Shown: positions 28,991 to 42,010 of the stretch, piece by piece
How positions within the stretch are numbered: the first letter of the stretch is position 1
Layout: each line of letters starts with the position of its first letter
Origin: Candidatus Vondammii sp. HM_W22
GTDB taxonomy: Bacteria > Pseudomonadota > Gammaproteobacteria > Chromatiales > Chromatiaceae
Length of the DNA stretch: 64,000 nt
Direction of reading: 5' to 3'
Assembly (NCBI RefSeq): GCF_022530855.2
Contig: NZ_CP099567.1
Coordinates: 310,001-374,000 of the forward strand
Notes under the pieces: model-generated
Databases searched by the model: none
What the model was told of the DNA's origin: nothing
The model's input: only the letters and a program-made list of their open reading frames with translations
Made by a program: the position numbers and the translations under genes

Positions 28991-29518
28991 GTGCCACTCA
29001 ATTTAGAGCAGAAAAAAGCTGTCGTCGCTGAAGTCGCTGAAGTGGCAAGTAGTGCCTATTCTGCGATTGCTGCCGAGTATAGTGGTCTGGCGGTGGGAGA
29101 GATGACCGAGTTGCGTGCCAAGGCGCGTGAAGCGGGTGTCTATCTCCGTGTCGTTAAGAACTCGCTTGCTCGTCGTGCAGTCGAAGATACTGATTTCGCC
29201 TGTATGCAGGAGGGGATGACAGGACCGCTCGTCTTCGCCTTCTCTCAGGAAGATCCAGGTGCTGCTGCCCGCGTGATCGAAGACTTCTCAAAAGAGTATG
29301 ACAAACTGGTCGTAAAACTGGTTTCTATCGGAGGCAAGCTGTTGCCGGTCTCAGATCTGAAAATTCTGGCGAAGATGCCTACCTACGATCAGGCCATCAG
29401 TATGTTGATGGCTGTTATGAAAGCACCGGTCGAGAAGCTCGTCCGTACCCTTAATGAGGTACCCGGCAAGCTTGTATGTACCGTGTCTGCGATCCGCGAT
29501 GCGAAAGAGGCAGCGTAA
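28991..29518 (+). CDS. rplJ: 50S ribosomal protein L10
   Basis: Base of the L7/L12 stalk. The start is GTG at 28991 behind GGAGGTGACGA, giving PLNLEQKKAVVAEVAEVASS. The central RNA-binding part has YLRVVKNSLARRAV, and the C-terminal helix for L12 binding is present. 175 residues. It is expected to be autoregulated through the preceding leader. Confidence 0.96.
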   Translation: MPLNLEQKKAVVAEVAEVASSAYSAIAAEYSGLAVGEMTELRAKAREAGVYLRVVKNSLARRAVEDTDFACMQEGMTGPLVFAFSQEDPGAAARVIEDFSKEYDKLVVKLVSIGGKLLPVSDLKILAKMPTYDQAISMLMAVMKAPVEKLVRTLNEVPGKLVCTVSAIRDAKEAA

Positions 29519-29571
29519 TAGCTTTTACCCTATTTCACTAACAGTGTTTACCAGTTATCAGGAGTTTAATA

Positions 29572-29946
29572 ATGGCCGTATCTAAAGACGATATCCTTGA
29601 GGCCATCGCCAGCATGACCGTAATGGAGGTTGTGGAGTTGATTGAGGCGATGGAAGAGAAATTTGGTGTTACTGCAGCGGCTGCCGTTGCGGCTGCACCT
29701 GCTGCTGGCGGCGAAGCCGCAACTGCTGAAGAGAAGACAGAGTTTAATGTTGTTCTGACCTCTTTCGGTGAAAAGAAAGTTGGCGTGATTAAAGTTGTGC
29801 GTGGCATCACTGGCCTGGGTCTGAAGGAAGCCAAGGAAGCAGTGGAAGGTGCACCTACCACTATTAAAGAGGGTGTATCCAAGGGCGAAGCTGAAGACGT
29901 CAAGAAGCTTCTTGAAGAAGCAGGCGCAACTGTCGAGATCAAATAA
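29572..29946 (+). CDS. rplL: 50S ribosomal protein L7/L12
   Basis: Flexible stalk protein that recruits translation GTPases. The N-terminal dimerisation helix is followed by an Ala-rich hinge ([17 protein letters not shown]) and the globular C-terminal domain with [19 protein letters not shown]. 124 residues (E. coli 121). It lies 53 bp after rplJ. Confidence 0.97.
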   Translation: MAVSKDDILEAIASMTVMEVVELIEAMEEKFGVTAAAAVAAAPAAGGEAATAEEKTEFNVVLTSFGEKKVGVIKVVRGITGLGLKEAKEAVEGAPTTIKEGVSKGEAEDVKKLLEEAGATVEIK

Positions 29947-29982
29947 TTTTTGATTTCGGGCAATTGCACACCAAAGTGGTTC

Positions 29983-30013
29983 GGGCTGGTAACGTCTTCG
30001 TCACCGGCCCTTT
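29983..30013 (+). terminator. Attenuator hairpin between rplL and rpoB
   Basis: GGGCTGGTAACG (29983-29994), loop TCTT, and CGTCACCGGCCC (29999-30010) form a 12-bp stem with two G-U pairs, followed by TTTCCT. A partial terminator here matches the attenuated rplL-rpoB junction known in E. coli. Confidence 0.65.
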
Positions 30014-30213
30014 CCTGCTTGTAGCGAGTCACTACTGAAACGGATTCACTGAGTCCTGTTCAATAGTGGAAACAACTTGAATTTAGCACAAACCTGACGG
30101 GGGTGTCGGGTAGGAACACAACTACAGGGAGGTATTCCGGCAAGGAACAGAGCTGGAACCTATATGTAATTTTCCGAAGATCGGTAGATCTTACGAGCTA
30201 GAGGGACGGCAAC

Positions 30214-33200
30214 ATGGCCTATTCTTTCACCGAGAAAAAGCGTATCCGCAAGGATTTCGGCAAACGACCGAGTATTCTTGAAGTACCTTATCTTTTGGCG
30301 ACTCAAATCAATTCATACCGCGGTTTTCTTCAGGATGGCGTAGCTCCAGGAGATAGAGCGGATGCAGGACTGCATGCGGCATTCAAGTCGGTGCTGCCTA
30401 TTGTCAGCTATTCAGGCAATGCGGCTCTCGAGTATGTCAGTTATCGCCTTGGTGAACCTGTCTTTGATGTCAGGGAGTGTCAGCTCCGGGGGGCGACCTA
30501 CGCCGCACCTCTGCGGGTTCTGGTCAGGCTGGTGATCTATGATCGGGACGCGCCTGCCAACTCGAAAGTGGTTAAGGATATCCGTGAGCAGGAAGTCTAT
30601 ATGGGCGAGCTGCCGCTGATGACGGATAACGGTACCTTTGTCATCAATGGTACCGAGCGCGTCATTGTCTCCCAGTTGCATCGCTCTCCCGGGGTCTTCT
30701 TCGATCACGATAAGGGTAAAACACACAGCTCCGGTAAACTGCTTTTTTCTGCAAGGGTGATTCCTTACCGTGGCTCATGGCTCGATCTCGAGTTTGACCA
30801 TAAAGACAGTGTCTTTGTGCGCATCGATCGCCGTCGCAAATTGCCGGCCACAATCCTGTTGCGCGCACTCGGCTACAATACCGAAGACATATTGGACATG
30901 TTCTTTGAGACTGACTCCTTCAGTCTCGGCAAGAAAGGGGCAAAGCTAAAGCTGGTGCCTGGGCGCCTGCGTGGTGAAACGGCCATCTTTGATATCAAGG
31001 ATGGCAAAGATGTGATCGTAGAGACGGGCCGCCGTATTACCGCACGTCACATCAAGGTGCTTGAAAAGGCAGGCATCAAAAGCCTGGATGTGCCGCTTGA
31101 ATTCCTTCAGGGAAAAGTGATTGCGCATAATCTGATGGACAAAGAGACTGGTGAACTGCTGGCCAATGCCAATGATGAGATCACCGAGGAGCTGCTGGAA
31201 TCCCTGCTTGAAAACGGCATGAAGAAGCTGGAGACGTTGTTCACCAATGACCTGGATAATGGTCCTTATATCTCCAGTACTCTGAGGATCGACTCCGCCA
31301 CCACCAAGCTCGAGGCCCAGGTAGCGATCTACCGCATGATGCGTCCGGGTGAGCCGCCAACCAAGGAGGCGGCCCAAAACCTGTTCAAAAGCCTTTTTTT
31401 CAGCCCGGATCGCTATGACCTCTCTGCTGTTGGCCGGATGAAGTTCAACAAGCGGTTAGGCCGGGAAGAGGTAACCGGTGAGGGTATCCTCTCTAATGAA
31501 GATATTGTCGCTGTGCTCCAGGAGCTGATCAATATTCGCAATGGCAAAGGTGTTGTGGATGATATCGATCATCTTGGTAACCGCCGTATCCGCTGTGTCG
31601 GTGAGATGGCGGAGAATCAGTTTCGTGTTGGCCTAGTACGTGTAGAGCGGGCCGTCAAGGAGCGGTTGACGCTGGCTGAGTCTGAGGGGTTGATGCCCCA
31701 GGAGATGATCAATGCCAAACCGGTCTCCGCCGCCATTAAAGAGTTTTTCGGGTCCAGTCAGCTGTCCCAGTTCATGGATCAGAATAACCCCCTCTCTGAG
31801 GTGACCCATAAACGCCGCGTTTCTGCGTTGGGTCCAGGTGGTCTGGCGCGTGAGCGCGCTGGTTTCGAAGTGCGTGACGTACATCCTACCCACTACGGTC
31901 GTGTCTGCCCGATTGAGACGCCGGAAGGGCCGAATATCGGACTGATCAACTCACTCTCAGTCTACGCCAGGACCAATGCGTATGGGTTTCTTGAGACACC
32001 TTATCGCAAGGTGGAAAATGGCCGGGTTACCAGTGAAATTGACTACCTGTCAGCGATCGAAGAGGGACGTTTTGTTATCGCCCAGGCGAGTGCTGCCACC
32101 GATGCAGATGGCAGTTTGACAGAAGAACTTGTTTCTTGCCGACATCAGAATGAATTTACCCTCTCAACAACGGAGCAGATTCAGTATATGGATGTATCGC
32201 CAAAACAGATTGTTTCGGTGGCCGCATCAATGATTCCATTTCTGGAGCACGATGATGCCAACCGTGCGCTGATGGGGTCGAACATGCAGCGCCAGGCGGT
32301 GCCGACCCTGCGTGCACAGAAACCGCTGGTGGGAACCGGCATGGAGCGCGCTGTCGCGGTGGATTCAGGTGTTACCGTTATCGCCAAACGTGGTGGTCTG
32401 GTTGAGTCTGTGGATGCTGCGCGCATCGTGGTCGTGGTCAATGACGAAGAGGCTGTTGCCGGTGAGTCAGGTGTTGATATCTATAATCTGACCAAATATA
32501 CCCGTTCTAACCAGAATACCTGTATTAACCAGCGACCGCTGGTGAAGCAGGGCGACAAGGTGGTTCGTGGTGATGTGATGGCTGATGGCCCTTCCACCGA
32601 CATGGGTGAGCTGGCGCTGGGTCAGAATATGCGTGTCGCCTTCATGCCCTGGAACGGTTACAACTTTGAGGATTCCATTCTGGTTTCCGAGCGTGTGGTA
32701 CAGGAAGACCGGTTTACCACTATCCATATCGAAGAGCTGACCTGCATGGCGCGGGATACCAAATTAGGTTCCGAAGAGGTTACCGGTGATATTCCCAATG
32801 TCGGTGAGGCTGCCCTGGCCAAACTAGATGAATCGGGTATCGTCTATGTCGGTGCCGAGGTGAAAGAGGGTGATGTCCTAGTGGGTAAGGTTACCCCCAA
32901 GGGTGAAACCCAGTTGACGCCGGAAGAGAAGTTGCTGCGTGCCATCTTTGGTGAGAAGGCAGCGGATGTAAAAGATACCTCTCTCCGTGTTTCATCCGGC
33001 AGAGTGGGTACCGTTATCGATGTTCAGGTATTTACTCGGGATGGCGTTGAAAAAGATGCCCGGGCACTACAGATCGAAGCCATCGAAATGGAACGGGTCA
33101 AGAAGGATCTAGATGATCAGTTGCGTATCATGGAAAACGATACTTTCCAGCGTGTAGAAAAAATGCTGCTGGGCAAATTGGCTGATGGTGGCCCTAGCGG

Positions 33201-34290
33201 ATTGAAGGCGGGTTCCAAAGTTATCAAAAGCTACTTGACAGGGCTGGATCGGGACAAGTGGCTTGGAATTCACCTGCGCAATGAAGAGGCGGCGGCCCAG
33301 CTCGAGGCGATTGCCGAACAGATCAAGCTGCAGCGTGAGGCCTTCCGTGAGAAGTATGAAGAGAAGAAGCGGAAGCTGACAACGGGGGATGATCTGGCGC
33401 CTGGTGTGCTTAAAATGGTCAAAGTCTATGTTGCAGTAAAACGGCATATTCAGCCAGGTGACAAGATGGCCGGACGTCATGGTAATAAGGGTGTCATTTC
33501 CACCATCGTACCGGCAGAAGATATGCCATTTGATGAAAATGGTGAGCCGGTTGATGTGGTGCTCAATCCTCTGGGTGTGCCATCACGCATGAACGTTGGG
33601 CAGATTCTGGAGACTCACCTCGGGTGGGCCGCCAAAGGAGTGGGGCGAAAGATCGGCACCATGCTTGAGGCTCAGGAAAAAATTACCAAGTTGCGTGAAT
33701 TCCTTGGCAAGGTCTATAACACCAGTGGCAAGCAAGAGGACCTGGACTCTTTCAGTGATGATGAGATTATTGAGTTGTCAGGCAATCTGAAAGACGGTGT
33801 GCCCATGGCGACCCCGGTGTTTGACGGTGCTACTGAAGATGAGATCAGAGGTATGCTGGAGTTGGCGGGGCTGTCCGTTGATGGCCAGACTACACTCTAT
33901 GATGGCCGTACCGGTGAAGCGTTCGACCGTCCGGTAACTGTTGGTTATATGTACATGCTGAAGCTGAATCATCTGGTCGATGACAAAATGCATGCGCGTT
34001 CCACCGGACCCTATAGCCTAGTAACTCAGCAGCCGTTGGGCGGTAAGGCGCAGTTTGGTGGTCAGCGATTTGGTGAAATGGAGGTCTGGGCTTTGGAAGC
34101 CTATGGTGCCTCCTACACCTTGCAGGAGATGCTCACGGTTAAATCCGATGACGTTACCGGCCGTACCCGCATGTATAAAAATATCGTGGATGGTAACCAT
34201 CAGATGGAGCCGGGCATGCCTGAATCCTTTAATGTGCTGGTTAAAGAGATTCGTTCACTTGGAATCAATATTGAATTGGAACGGGAATAG
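30214..34290 (+). CDS. rpoB: RNA polymerase subunit beta
   Basis: Forms half of the catalytic cleft. 1358 residues (E. coli 1342). The rifampicin pocket reads [20 protein letters not shown] then [11 protein letters not shown], i.e. the wild-type Asp, His and Ser of sensitive enzymes. [28 protein letters not shown] and the C-terminal [24 protein letters not shown] block are intact. The ATG at 30214 follows GAGGGACGG. rpoC starts 67 bp after the stop. Confidence 0.98.
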   Translation: MAYSFTEKKRIRKDFGKRPSILEVPYLLATQINSYRGFLQDGVAPGDRADAGLHAAFKSVLPIVSYSGNAALEYVSYRLGEPVFDVRECQLRGATYAAPLRVLVRLVIYDRDAPANSKVVKDIREQEVYMGELPLMTDNGTFVINGTERVIVSQLHRSPGVFFDHDKGKTHSSGKLLFSARVIPYRGSWLDLEFDHKDSVFVRIDRRRKLPATILLRALGYNTEDILDMFFETDSFSLGKKGAKLKLVPGRLRGETAIFDIKDGKDVIVETGRRITARHIKVLEKAGIKSLDVPLEFLQGKVIAHNLMDKETGELLANANDEITEELLESLLENGMKKLETLFTNDLDNGPYISSTLRIDSATTKLEAQVAIYRMMRPGEPPTKEAAQNLFKSLFFSPDRYDLSAVGRMKFNKRLGREEVTGEGILSNEDIVAVLQELINIRNGKGVVDDIDHLGNRRIRCVGEMAENQFRVGLVRVERAVKERLTLAESEGLMPQEMINAKPVSAAIKEFFGSSQLSQFMDQNNPLSEVTHKRRVSALGPGGLARERAGFEVRDVHPTHYGRVCPIETPEGPNIGLINSLSVYARTNAYGFLETPYRKVENGRVTSEIDYLSAIEEGRFVIAQASAATDADGSLTEELVSCRHQNEFTLSTTEQIQYMDVSPKQIVSVAASMIPFLEHDDANRALMGSNMQRQAVPTLRAQKPLVGTGMERAVAVDSGVTVIAKRGGLVESVDAARIVVVVNDEEAVAGESGVDIYNLTKYTRSNQNTCINQRPLVKQGDKVVRGDVMADGPSTDMGELALGQNMRVAFMPWNGYNFEDSILVSERVVQEDRFTTIHIEELTCMARDTKLGSEEVTGDIPNVGEAALAKLDESGIVYVGAEVKEGDVLVGKVTPKGETQLTPEEKLLRAIFGEKAADVKDTSLRVSSGRVGTVIDVQVFTRDGVEKDARALQIEAIEMERVKKDLDDQLRIMENDTFQRVEKMLLGKLADGGPSGLKAGSKVIKSYLTGLDRDKWLGIHLRNEEAAAQLEAIAEQIKLQREAFREKYEEKKRKLTTGDDLAPGVLKMVKVYVAVKRHIQPGDKMAGRHGNKGVISTIVPAEDMPFDENGEPVDVVLNPLGVPSRMNVGQILETHLGWAAKGVGRKIGTMLEAQEKITKLREFLGKVYNTSGKQEDLDSFSDDEIIELSGNLKDGVPMATPVFDGATEDEIRGMLELAGLSVDGQTTLYDGRTGEAFDRPVTVGYMYMLKLNHLVDDKMHARSTGPYSLVTQQPLGGKAQFGGQRFGEMEVWALEAYGASYTLQEMLTVKSDDVTGRTRMYKNIVDGNHQMEPGMPESFNVLVKEIRSLGINIELERE

Positions 34291-34357
34291 GTTCCGGATT
34301 CGCTTCTTGTATGAAGAGAACTGAGACGACAACCGGAACCCGATAGGAGATACGACC

Positions 34358-37300
34358 TTGAGAGATCTACTAAAAATGCTGAAACAGCAGGGTCAGACAG
34401 AGGATTTTGATGCAATCCGAATTGGTCTGGCCTCGCCTGATATGATCCGTTCCTGGTCTTTTGGTGAAGTAAAGAAACCAGAGACGATTAACTACCGCAC
34501 CTTCAAGCCTGAGCGTGACGGGTTGTTCTGTGCCAAAATTTTTGGTCCGACCAGTGACTATGAATGTCTCTGCGGCAAGTACAAACGCCTGAAGCATCGT
34601 GGTGTGGTGTGTGAAAAATGTGGCGTAGAGGTAACACTGGCTAAGGTGCGTCGTGAACGCATGGGCCATATTGAGCTGGCCAGTCCGGTGGCGCATATCT
34701 GGTTTCTGAAGTCACTGCCGTCACGCATTGGTCTGCTGCTGGATATGACCTTACGGGACATTGAGCGGGTACTCTACTTTGAATCTTTTGTAGTGGTTGA
34801 TCCTGGGATGACACCGCTGGAGTGTGGTCAACTCCTGACCGATGAGCAATACCTCGAAGCTATCGAGGAGAATGGCGATGAATTTGATGCCAAAATGGGC
34901 GCTGAAGCTGTTTATGATCTGCTCAGTACGCTTAATCTGCCGCATGAAATTGAGACACTGCGTGAAGAGATTCTCGGCACCAACTCCGAAACCAAGCTGA
35001 AAAAGCTGACCAAGCGCCTCAAGCTGGTTGACTCACTCAATGAGTCGGGTAACCGTCCCGAGTGGATGGTGATGACCGCGTTGCCGGTACTGCCGCCAGA
35101 GTTGCGTCCGCTGGTGCCTCTGGACGGTGGTCGTTTTGCCACCTCTGACCTGAATGATCTCTATCGCCGGGTAATTAACCGGAACAACCGTCTCAAGCGG
35201 CTGCTGGATCTGAATGCCCCGGACATTATCGTGCGCAATGAGAAACGCATGCTGCAGGAATCTGTAGACGCTCTGCTGGATAATGGTCGCCGTGGCCGTG
35301 CCATCACCGGAACCAACAGGCGTCCGCTGAAATCACTGGCCGATATGATCAAAGGCAAGCAGGGACGTTTCCGTCAGAACCTGTTGGGTAAGCGTGTCGA
35401 CTACTCCGGTCGTTCGGTGATTGTGGTTGGTCCTACCTTGAAGCTGCATCAGTGCGGTTTGCCAAAAAAGATGGCGCTGGAATTGTTCAAGCCCTTTATT
35501 TTCTCCAAATTACAGTTCCGCGGTCTGGCTACCACTATCAAGGCGGCCAAAAAGCTAGTAGAGCGTGGCACAGGTGAAGTATGGGATATTCTGGAAGAGG
35601 TGATTCGCGAGCATCCGGTAATGCTGAACCGTGCGCCTACACTTCATCGTCTCGGTATCCAGGCTTTTGAACCTATACTGATAGAAGGCAAGGCGATCCA
35701 GCTTCACCCGCTGGTCTGTACTGCATTCAATGCGGACTTCGATGGCGATCAGATGGCGGTTCATGTACCTCTCTCGATAGAGGCGCAGCTGGAAGCGCGT
35801 ACTTTGATGATGTCGACAAACAATATTCTCTCTCCAGCTAATGGCGAGCCGATCATTGTCCCGTCACAGGATGTGGTGCTGGGCCTCTACTTCATGACTC
35901 GTGAATGCATCAATGCAAAGGGTGAGGGTATGTGTTTTGCCAACATTGCCGAGGTTCATCGCGCTTATGAGTCTCGTCATGTGGCACTGCAGGCAAAGGT
36001 GAAGGTACGCCTGACCGATTATTCTCATGGTGATGATGGTGAAAAGGTCGAACAGACCAAGTTGTGGGAAACTACTGTTGGTCGTTCCCTGCTCTCTGAG
36101 ATACTTCCCAAAGGCCTCTCCTTCGAACTGATTAATAGGATGATGGGCAAACGTGCCATATCGAGCCTGATTGATGCCTGTTACCGTCGGGTTGGTTTGA
36201 AGGAGACTGTTATTTTCGCCGACCAGGTGATGTACATGGGCTTCCGCTTTGCAACCAAGGCGGGTGTCTCTATCGGTATGAACGATATGATTATTCCGGA
36301 TGAGAAGGAGCGTATTCTTGCCGCTGCTGAGCGTGAGGTAAAGGAGATTCAGCTCCAGTACGCATCCGGATTGGTAACAAACGGCGAACGCTACAATAAA
36401 GTGGTTGATATCTGGTCTCATACCAATGATCAGGTTGCTAAGGCGATGATGAATCATCTCGGCAAAGAGAGTGTGATCGACCGTGAAGGCAATGAGGTGG
36501 AGCAGGAGTCGTTCAACTCTATCTACATGATGGCCGACTCCGGTGCTCGAGGCTCAGCCGCTCAGATTCGTCAGTTGGCCGGTATGCGTGGCCTGATGGC
36601 CAAGCCGGATGGCTCAATCATCGAGACACCAATTACCGCTAATTTCCGTGAAGGACTCGATGTTCTGCAATACTTCATCTCTACTCACGGTGCCCGCAAA
36701 GGTCTAGCTGATACGGCGTTGAAGACAGCTAACTCTGGTTATCTGACTCGCCGCTTGGTGGATGTAGCCCAGGATATGGTGGTGCTGGAAGATGATTGTG
36801 GGACCAAAAATGCATTGGATCTGCATCCCGTTATTGAGGGTGGTGATGTTGTTGAGCCTCTTGGCGAGCGTATCCTAGGTCGCATGACTGGGGCTGATCT
36901 CTACAAGCCAGGTACGGATGAGCTTATTTGCGAAAGAAATACGCTAATTGACGAGAATTGGATCGATCGTCTGGAAGAGCTGGGAGTGGATCATGTCAAG
37001 GTGCGCTCTCCCATCCTCTGTGATGCCAAGGTGGGTGTCTGCGCCAAATGCTACGGCCGAGACTTGGCTCGTGGACATCAGGTGAATCATGGCGAGGCCG
37101 TAGGTGTTATTGCGGCCCAGTCTATCGGTGAGCCTGGTACCCAGTTGACTATGCGTACCTTCCATATTGGTGGCGCCGCATCTCGTGCGGCAGCGGTTAA
37201 CAGTATTGAAGTTAAGACGGAAGGTAATGTTTATCTGCACAATATCAAGACAGTACTACACCACAGTGGACACCTTGTGGCAGTATCCCGCTCGGGTGAG

Positions 37301-38575
37301 TTGACTCTGGTGGACACATCAGGCCGTGAACGTGAGCGGTATAAAGTGCCCTATGGTGCCAATATCCGAGTGGCCGATGGCGATTCAGTTAAAGGTGGCG
37401 AAATGGTCGCCAACTGGGACCCTCACACCCACCCGATCATTACCGAGGTGGAAGGCAAGGTGCAGTTTGTCGAGTTTGCTGACGGCGTCAGTGTGCAGAG
37501 TCAGGTGGATGATGTAACCGGGCTGGCATCACTAGTGATTATCGATCCGAAGCAGCGCCCCGCTGCCGGCAAGGATATGCGCCCGATGGTGAAGCTGGTG
37601 GATGAGAAGGGTGAGGATCTGAATATTGCAGGTACCGAGATTCCGGCTCACTACTATCTGCCTGCAGGTGCTGTGGTTATTGTGACCGATGGTGGCGAGG
37701 TGCAGGTGGGTGATACGCTGGCCCGTATTCCTCAGGAGTCATCCAAGACCCGTGATATTACGGGTGGTCTTCCCCGGGTTGCCGATCTATTCGAGGCCAG
37801 AAAACCGAAAGAGCCGGCTATTTTGGCGGAGGCAACGGGTACCATTGGCTTTGGTAAAGACACCAAGGGCAAGCAGCGCCTGATCATTACCGATGCAGAT
37901 GGCGAGACCCATGAATTGCTGATTCCCAAGTGGAGGCATGTCAATGTGTTTGAGGGTGAACATGTTGATAGAGGCGAGGTCATCTCTGATGGTGAACTGA
38001 ACCTGCATGATATTCTTCGCCTCAAAGGTGTGATTGAGTTGGCGGCCTATCTGGTAAAAGAGATTCAGGATGTCTATCGTCTGCAAGGTGTGAAGATCAA
38101 TGATAAGCACATTGAGGTGATTAACCGTCAGATGTTGCGTAAGGTTGAAGTGACTGCCGTGGGTGATTCGCACTTCCTGCGCGGTGAGCAGGTAGAGCGT
38201 ACCAGGATGATGGAAGTCAACGAGAAACTCGAGTCTGAGGGCAAGCAGCCGGCACTATGGGAATCTATATTGCTGGGTATAACCAAGGCTTCCCTGGCGA
38301 CAGAGTCCTTCATCTCGGCAGCTTCTTTCCAGGAGACAACACGTGTCCTGACCGAGGCGGCGGTGCGTGGATCCAGCGATACCCTTGCCGGTCTCAAGGA
38401 AAATGTCATTGTTGGTCGTCTGATTCCGGCGGGTACCGGCCTCTTCTACCACGATGAGCGCCATAACCGGCGTGATCAGGAGCTTGAGACAGAGGCGTTT
38501 GATAATAAGGTCGAGATGGATGTGGATGAAGTATCAGAGGCGATCAAGCAGGCGTTGAATACAGCTGAAACCTAA
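34358..38575 (+). CDS. rpoC: RNA polymerase subunit beta'
   Basis: Carries the catalytic Mg site in [12 protein letters not shown]. The N-terminal zinc ribbon is [20 protein letters not shown], and the second zinc site is in [19 protein letters not shown]. The trigger-loop region [20 protein letters not shown] is present. 1405 residues (E. coli 1407). The start is TTG at 34358: it follows AGGAGATACGACC and yields [20 protein letters not shown], which matches the family N-terminus, whereas no ATG does. The antibiotic and ppGpp contacts were not examined. Confidence 0.97.
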   Translation: MRDLLKMLKQQGQTEDFDAIRIGLASPDMIRSWSFGEVKKPETINYRTFKPERDGLFCAKIFGPTSDYECLCGKYKRLKHRGVVCEKCGVEVTLAKVRRERMGHIELASPVAHIWFLKSLPSRIGLLLDMTLRDIERVLYFESFVVVDPGMTPLECGQLLTDEQYLEAIEENGDEFDAKMGAEAVYDLLSTLNLPHEIETLREEILGTNSETKLKKLTKRLKLVDSLNESGNRPEWMVMTALPVLPPELRPLVPLDGGRFATSDLNDLYRRVINRNNRLKRLLDLNAPDIIVRNEKRMLQESVDALLDNGRRGRAITGTNRRPLKSLADMIKGKQGRFRQNLLGKRVDYSGRSVIVVGPTLKLHQCGLPKKMALELFKPFIFSKLQFRGLATTIKAAKKLVERGTGEVWDILEEVIREHPVMLNRAPTLHRLGIQAFEPILIEGKAIQLHPLVCTAFNADFDGDQMAVHVPLSIEAQLEARTLMMSTNNILSPANGEPIIVPSQDVVLGLYFMTRECINAKGEGMCFANIAEVHRAYESRHVALQAKVKVRLTDYSHGDDGEKVEQTKLWETTVGRSLLSEILPKGLSFELINRMMGKRAISSLIDACYRRVGLKETVIFADQVMYMGFRFATKAGVSIGMNDMIIPDEKERILAAAEREVKEIQLQYASGLVTNGERYNKVVDIWSHTNDQVAKAMMNHLGKESVIDREGNEVEQESFNSIYMMADSGARGSAAQIRQLAGMRGLMAKPDGSIIETPITANFREGLDVLQYFISTHGARKGLADTALKTANSGYLTRRLVDVAQDMVVLEDDCGTKNALDLHPVIEGGDVVEPLGERILGRMTGADLYKPGTDELICERNTLIDENWIDRLEELGVDHVKVRSPILCDAKVGVCAKCYGRDLARGHQVNHGEAVGVIAAQSIGEPGTQLTMRTFHIGGAASRAAAVNSIEVKTEGNVYLHNIKTVLHHSGHLVAVSRSGELTLVDTSGRERERYKVPYGANIRVADGDSVKGGEMVANWDPHTHPIITEVEGKVQFVEFADGVSVQSQVDDVTGLASLVIIDPKQRPAAGKDMRPMVKLVDEKGEDLNIAGTEIPAHYYLPAGAVVIVTDGGEVQVGDTLARIPQESSKTRDITGGLPRVADLFEARKPKEPAILAEATGTIGFGKDTKGKQRLIITDADGETHELLIPKWRHVNVFEGEHVDRGEVISDGELNLHDILRLKGVIELAAYLVKEIQDVYRLQGVKINDKHIEVINRQMLRKVEVTAVGDSHFLRGEQVERTRMMEVNEKLESEGKQPALWESILLGITKASLATESFISAASFQETTRVLTEAAVRGSSDTLAGLKENVIVGRLIPAGTGLFYHDERHNRRDQELETEAFDNKVEMDVDEVSEAIKQALNTAET

Positions 38576-38621
38576 GCTGTACGGCTTGCCAGGGGATCAA
38601 CTAACAGGCCAAAAGCCTGAT

Positions 38622-38673
38622 GGGGAGCGAGGTACCAGGGCGAAACTACTGGAGCTCATTCCCCGGCTTTTTT
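38622..38673 (+). terminator. Intrinsic terminator after rpoC
   Basis: GGGGAGCGAGGTACCAG pairs imperfectly with CTGGAGCTCATTCCCC around a short loop and is followed by GGCTTTTTTC. It lies 46 bp after the rpoC stop. Confidence 0.7.
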
Positions 38674-38700
38674 CACTCTTTAATCAAAGAGCGATAGGCC

Positions 38701-38729
38701 TTGACAGGGTGTTGCAGACTGCGTAGCAT
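38701..38729 (+). promoter_or_regulatory. Promoter of the str operon
   Basis: -35 TTGACA (38701-38706), a 17-bp spacer, and -10 TAGCAT (38724-38729). About 210 bp of leader then precede rpsL. The position directly after the rpoC terminator supports it. Confidence 0.7.
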
Positions 38730-38939
38730 ACGCGCTCTTCTGCTGAGCTGGTCCAGCATGGCTGGAGCTGGTCTCTGTTTAGGGACGGGATGTACGAGAG
38801 TTCTGGATACAAGTTTTTAAGCCTGAGGCCGAATGCCTCCGGCGATCCTTTAAACGGATGGGTTGGGTGGGGTTGGTCGCTCGCTTTTCTGGTGCGATAG
38901 GGACGCGAAAAGCGTACTCTTGGAGACGGAATTACAAAG

Positions 38940-39314
38940 ATGGCAACAATTAATCAGTTAGTGCGCAAGCCTCGTAAGCGCAGGGTGGAAAAGAGCAAGG
39001 TACCGGCCTTGGAGGCTAGTCCTCAGAAGCGTGGTGTCTGTACACGTGTCTACACGACGACACCAAAAAAGCCGAACTCTGCTCTACGTAAGGTTGCGCG
39101 TGTGCGCCTGACCAATGGCTTTGAAGTGAGTACCTATATTGGTGGCGAGGGTCATAACTTGCAGGAGCACTCGGTGGTATTGATCCGTGGTGGTCGTGTG
39201 AAGGATCTGCCAGGTGTTCGTTATCACGTAGTGCGCGGTAGCCTGGATACCTCCGGGGTCGAGAGTCGACGGAAAGGTCGTTCAAAATACGGCACTAAGC
39301 GGCCTAAGAGCTGA
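38940..39314 (+). CDS. rpsL: 30S ribosomal protein S12
   Basis: Decoding-centre protein. [10 protein letters not shown] at 42-51 and [13 protein letters not shown] carry the wild-type lysines and proline whose changes give streptomycin resistance in other bacteria. 124 residues as in E. coli. It is the first gene of the str operon (rpsL-rpsG-fusA-tuf). Confidence 0.98.
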   Translation: MATINQLVRKPRKRRVEKSKVPALEASPQKRGVCTRVYTTTPKKPNSALRKVARVRLTNGFEVSTYIGGEGHNLQEHSVVLIRGGRVKDLPGVRYHVVRGSLDTSGVESRRKGRSKYGTKRPKS

Positions 39315-39350
39315 TTATTCAGTATCACATAGAGAATTGAGTCTAGAGTC

Positions 39351-39821
39351 ATGTCCAGAAGGCGAGTTGTATCAAAACGAGAAATCCTACCTGATCCAAA
39401 GTTCGGTAGTCAGCTGCTTGCAAAGTTCATCAACATGGTAATGGTTGATGGAAAGAAAGCAGTGGCTGAAAAGATCCTTTATGATGCGCTGGATACACTG
39501 GGTAAGCGTGTAAGTGGTGAACCGATGGAGCTGCTGGAGAAAGCGCTGGAGAATGTTCGCCCCATGGTCGAGGTGAAATCTCGTCGTGTTGGTGGTGCAA
39601 CCTATCAGGTTCCGATTGAGGTTCGCCCGATTCGCCGCAATGCACTGGCAATGCGCTGGCTGATAGAAGCCGCGCGCAAGCGCAGTGAGAAGTCCATGGC
39701 ACAGCGCTTGGCGGGTGAGCTGGGTGATGCGGCGGAGTCCCGTGGCAACGCAGTCAAGAAGCGTGAAGACACGCACCGTATGGCTGAAGCTAACAAGGCG
39801 TTTTCACACTATCGCTGGTAA
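39351..39821 (+). CDS. rpsG: 30S ribosomal protein S7
   Basis: Nucleates the 30S head by binding the 3' domain of 16S rRNA. The conserved blocks are [36 protein letters not shown] and [19 protein letters not shown]. 156 residues (E. coli 156-179 by strain). It lies 36 bp after rpsL. Confidence 0.97.
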   Translation: MSRRRVVSKREILPDPKFGSQLLAKFINMVMVDGKKAVAEKILYDALDTLGKRVSGEPMELLEKALENVRPMVEVKSRRVGGATYQVPIEVRPIRRNALAMRWLIEAARKRSEKSMAQRLAGELGDAAESRGNAVKKREDTHRMAEANKAFSHYRW

Positions 39822-39893
39822 CAAAAGCGGTAAACGGTAAACAGATACCTTTATTTTTTTTTGCTCTTTAACATTGTTGAACGGGAATTAGCC

Positions 39894-41987
39894 GTGGCAC
39901 GTAGCACACCTATAGATCGCTATCGTAACGTTGGTATTATGGCGCATATTGATGCTGGAAAAACCACAACGACCGAGCGCATCCTTTATTACACCGGTGT
40001 CTCCCATAAGATTGGTGAGGTGCATGATGGTGCCGCGACTATGGATTGGATGGAGCAGGAGCAGGAGCGTGGTATTACTATCACCTCTGCGGCTACCACC
40101 TGTTTCTGGAAGGGCATGAGCGAGCAGTTTTCAGAGCACCGTATCAACATTATTGACACCCCCGGGCACGTTGACTTCACGATTGAGGTTGAACGTTCGC
40201 TTCGTGTACTGGATGGTGCCTGTGCTCTTTTTTGCGCCGTTGGCGGCGTAGAACCCCAGTCTGAAACCGTATGGCGTCAAGCCAATAAATATGGTGTTCC
40301 CCGTATCGCCTTTGTTAATAAAATGGATCGCATGGGCGCTAATTTCCTGCGTGTAGTAGAGCAGGTTAAGGAGCGTCTAGGTGCCAATCCTGTTCCATTG
40401 CAGATTGCAATCGGTGCCGAAGAGGATTTCAAGGGTGTCGTCGATCTGGTTAAGATGAAAGCCATTATCTGGGATGAAGAGTCCCGGGGGATGGTCTTTG
40501 AAGAGCAGGATATTCCTGCTGATCTTCAAGAGCTGGCTGAAGAGTGGCGTGGGCGTCTGGTTGAAGCGGCTGCTGAAGCCAATGATGAGCTTATGGAGAA
40601 GTATCTCGAAGAGGCTGAGCTTAGCGCCGAAGAGATCAAAAGTGGGTTGCGTGCCAGAACTCTAGCCAATGAGATCACCCCGATGTTGTGCGGTACTGCC
40701 TTTAAAAATAAAGGCGTGCAGGCGATGTTGGATGCGATGATTGAATACCTGCCTGCTCCGACAGATGTTCCTGCTATAACCGGTATTCTTGATGATGCGG
40801 CTGAGACTAAGGCTGAGCGTCCCTCTTGGGATGATGCGCCTTTCGCCGCATTGGCCTTTAAAATTGCCACTGATCCCTTTGTTGGGAACCTGACTTTTTT
40901 CCGTGTCTATTCTGGCGTGCTGAATTCAGGTGACAGTATCTATAACCCGGTGAAGGGCAAAAAGGACCGTATCGGTCGTATTCTGCAGATGCATGCCAAC
41001 ACGCGTGAAGAGATCAGAGAGGTTCGTGCCGGTGATATCGCTGCAGCTGTCGGTCTGAAAGATGTCACCACAGGTGATACCCTCTGTGCATTGAACGATA
41101 TCATCACTCTCGAGCGTATGGAGTTTCCTGAACCGGTTATTGCTGTGGCCGTGGAGCCCAAGACCAAGAGTGATCAGGAGAAAATGGGTGTTGCTCTCTC
41201 CAAGCTGGCTCATGAAGATCCTTCTTTCCGTGTCAGCACTGATGAAGAGTCTGGTCAAACCATTATTGCCGGCATGGGTGAGTTGCATCTGGAGATCATT
41301 GTCGATCGCATGAAGCGTGAGTTTAACGTGGAAGCGAACGTGGGTGCTCCGCAAGTGGCGTATCGCGAAACCATTCGTAAAATCCTCGAGCAGGAAGGTA
41401 AGTTTGTTCGTCAGTCAGGTGGTCGTGGCCAGTATGGACATGTCTATCTCCGGCTTGAGCCTCAAGAGCCTGGTGCTGGTTATGAATTTGTCAATGAGGT
41501 TGTTGGTGGCGTGGTACCCAGAGAGTACATTCCAGCCGTTGACAAAGGCGTCCAGGAACAGATGAAAAACGGTGTTATCGCCGGCTTCCCGGTAGTGGAT
41601 GTGAAAGTCACTCTCTATGATGGCTCCTATCATGACGTTGACTCGAGCGAGATGGCGTTCAAGATTGCCGGCTCCATGTGTTTCAAAGAGGGTGCGGCTA
41701 AAGCCAGGCCGGTCCTGCTTGAACCTATTATGCAGGTTGAGGTAGTTACGCCTGAAAATTATATGGGTGATGTAATGGGAGACCTGAGCAGCCGTCGCGG
41801 CATGGTTCAGGGTATGGAGGATTCTCCCTCAGGAAAGCAGATTAGAGCAGAGGTGCCGCTCTCGGAGATGTTCGGTTATGCAACCGATCTGCGCTCTGCG
41901 ACTCAGGGCCGTGCTACATACAGCATGGAGTTCTCCAAATATAACGAAGTTCCGGCCAGTATTGCCGAGGCTATCGGTAAGAAATAG
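39894..41987 (+). CDS. fusA: Elongation factor G
   Basis: The translocation GTPase. The P-loop is [13 protein letters not shown]3 is DTPGHVDFT and G4 is NKMDR; domain IV has the [16 protein letters not shown] block. The start is taken as GTG at 39894 ([20 protein letters not shown]), the canonical N-terminus. The upstream TTG at 39861 would add 11 unrelated residues. Length is 697 from this start (E. coli 704). Confidence 0.96.
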   Translation: MARSTPIDRYRNVGIMAHIDAGKTTTTERILYYTGVSHKIGEVHDGAATMDWMEQEQERGITITSAATTCFWKGMSEQFSEHRINIIDTPGHVDFTIEVERSLRVLDGACALFCAVGGVEPQSETVWRQANKYGVPRIAFVNKMDRMGANFLRVVEQVKERLGANPVPLQIAIGAEEDFKGVVDLVKMKAIIWDEESRGMVFEEQDIPADLQELAEEWRGRLVEAAAEANDELMEKYLEEAELSAEEIKSGLRARTLANEITPMLCGTAFKNKGVQAMLDAMIEYLPAPTDVPAITGILDDAAETKAERPSWDDAPFAALAFKIATDPFVGNLTFFRVYSGVLNSGDSIYNPVKGKKDRIGRILQMHANTREEIREVRAGDIAAAVGLKDVTTGDTLCALNDIITLERMEFPEPVIAVAVEPKTKSDQEKMGVALSKLAHEDPSFRVSTDEESGQTIIAGMGELHLEIIVDRMKREFNVEANVGAPQVAYRETIRKILEQEGKFVRQSGGRGQYGHVYLRLEPQEPGAGYEFVNEVVGGVVPREYIPAVDKGVQEQMKNGVIAGFPVVDVKVTLYDGSYHDVDSSEMAFKIAGSMCFKEGAAKARPVLLEPIMQVEVVTPENYMGDVMGDLSSRRGMVQGMEDSPSGKQIRAEVPLSEMFGYATDLRSATQGRATYSMEFSKYNEVPASIAEAIGKK

Positions 41988-42010
41988 TAATCCTTAGAGG
42001 GTAAATTATC

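Noticed and set aside
31000-38500. Several 100-200-codon minus-strand frames opposite rpoB and rpoC
   Set aside because: Antisense shadows of long highly expressed genes, with no ribosome sites and no family likeness.
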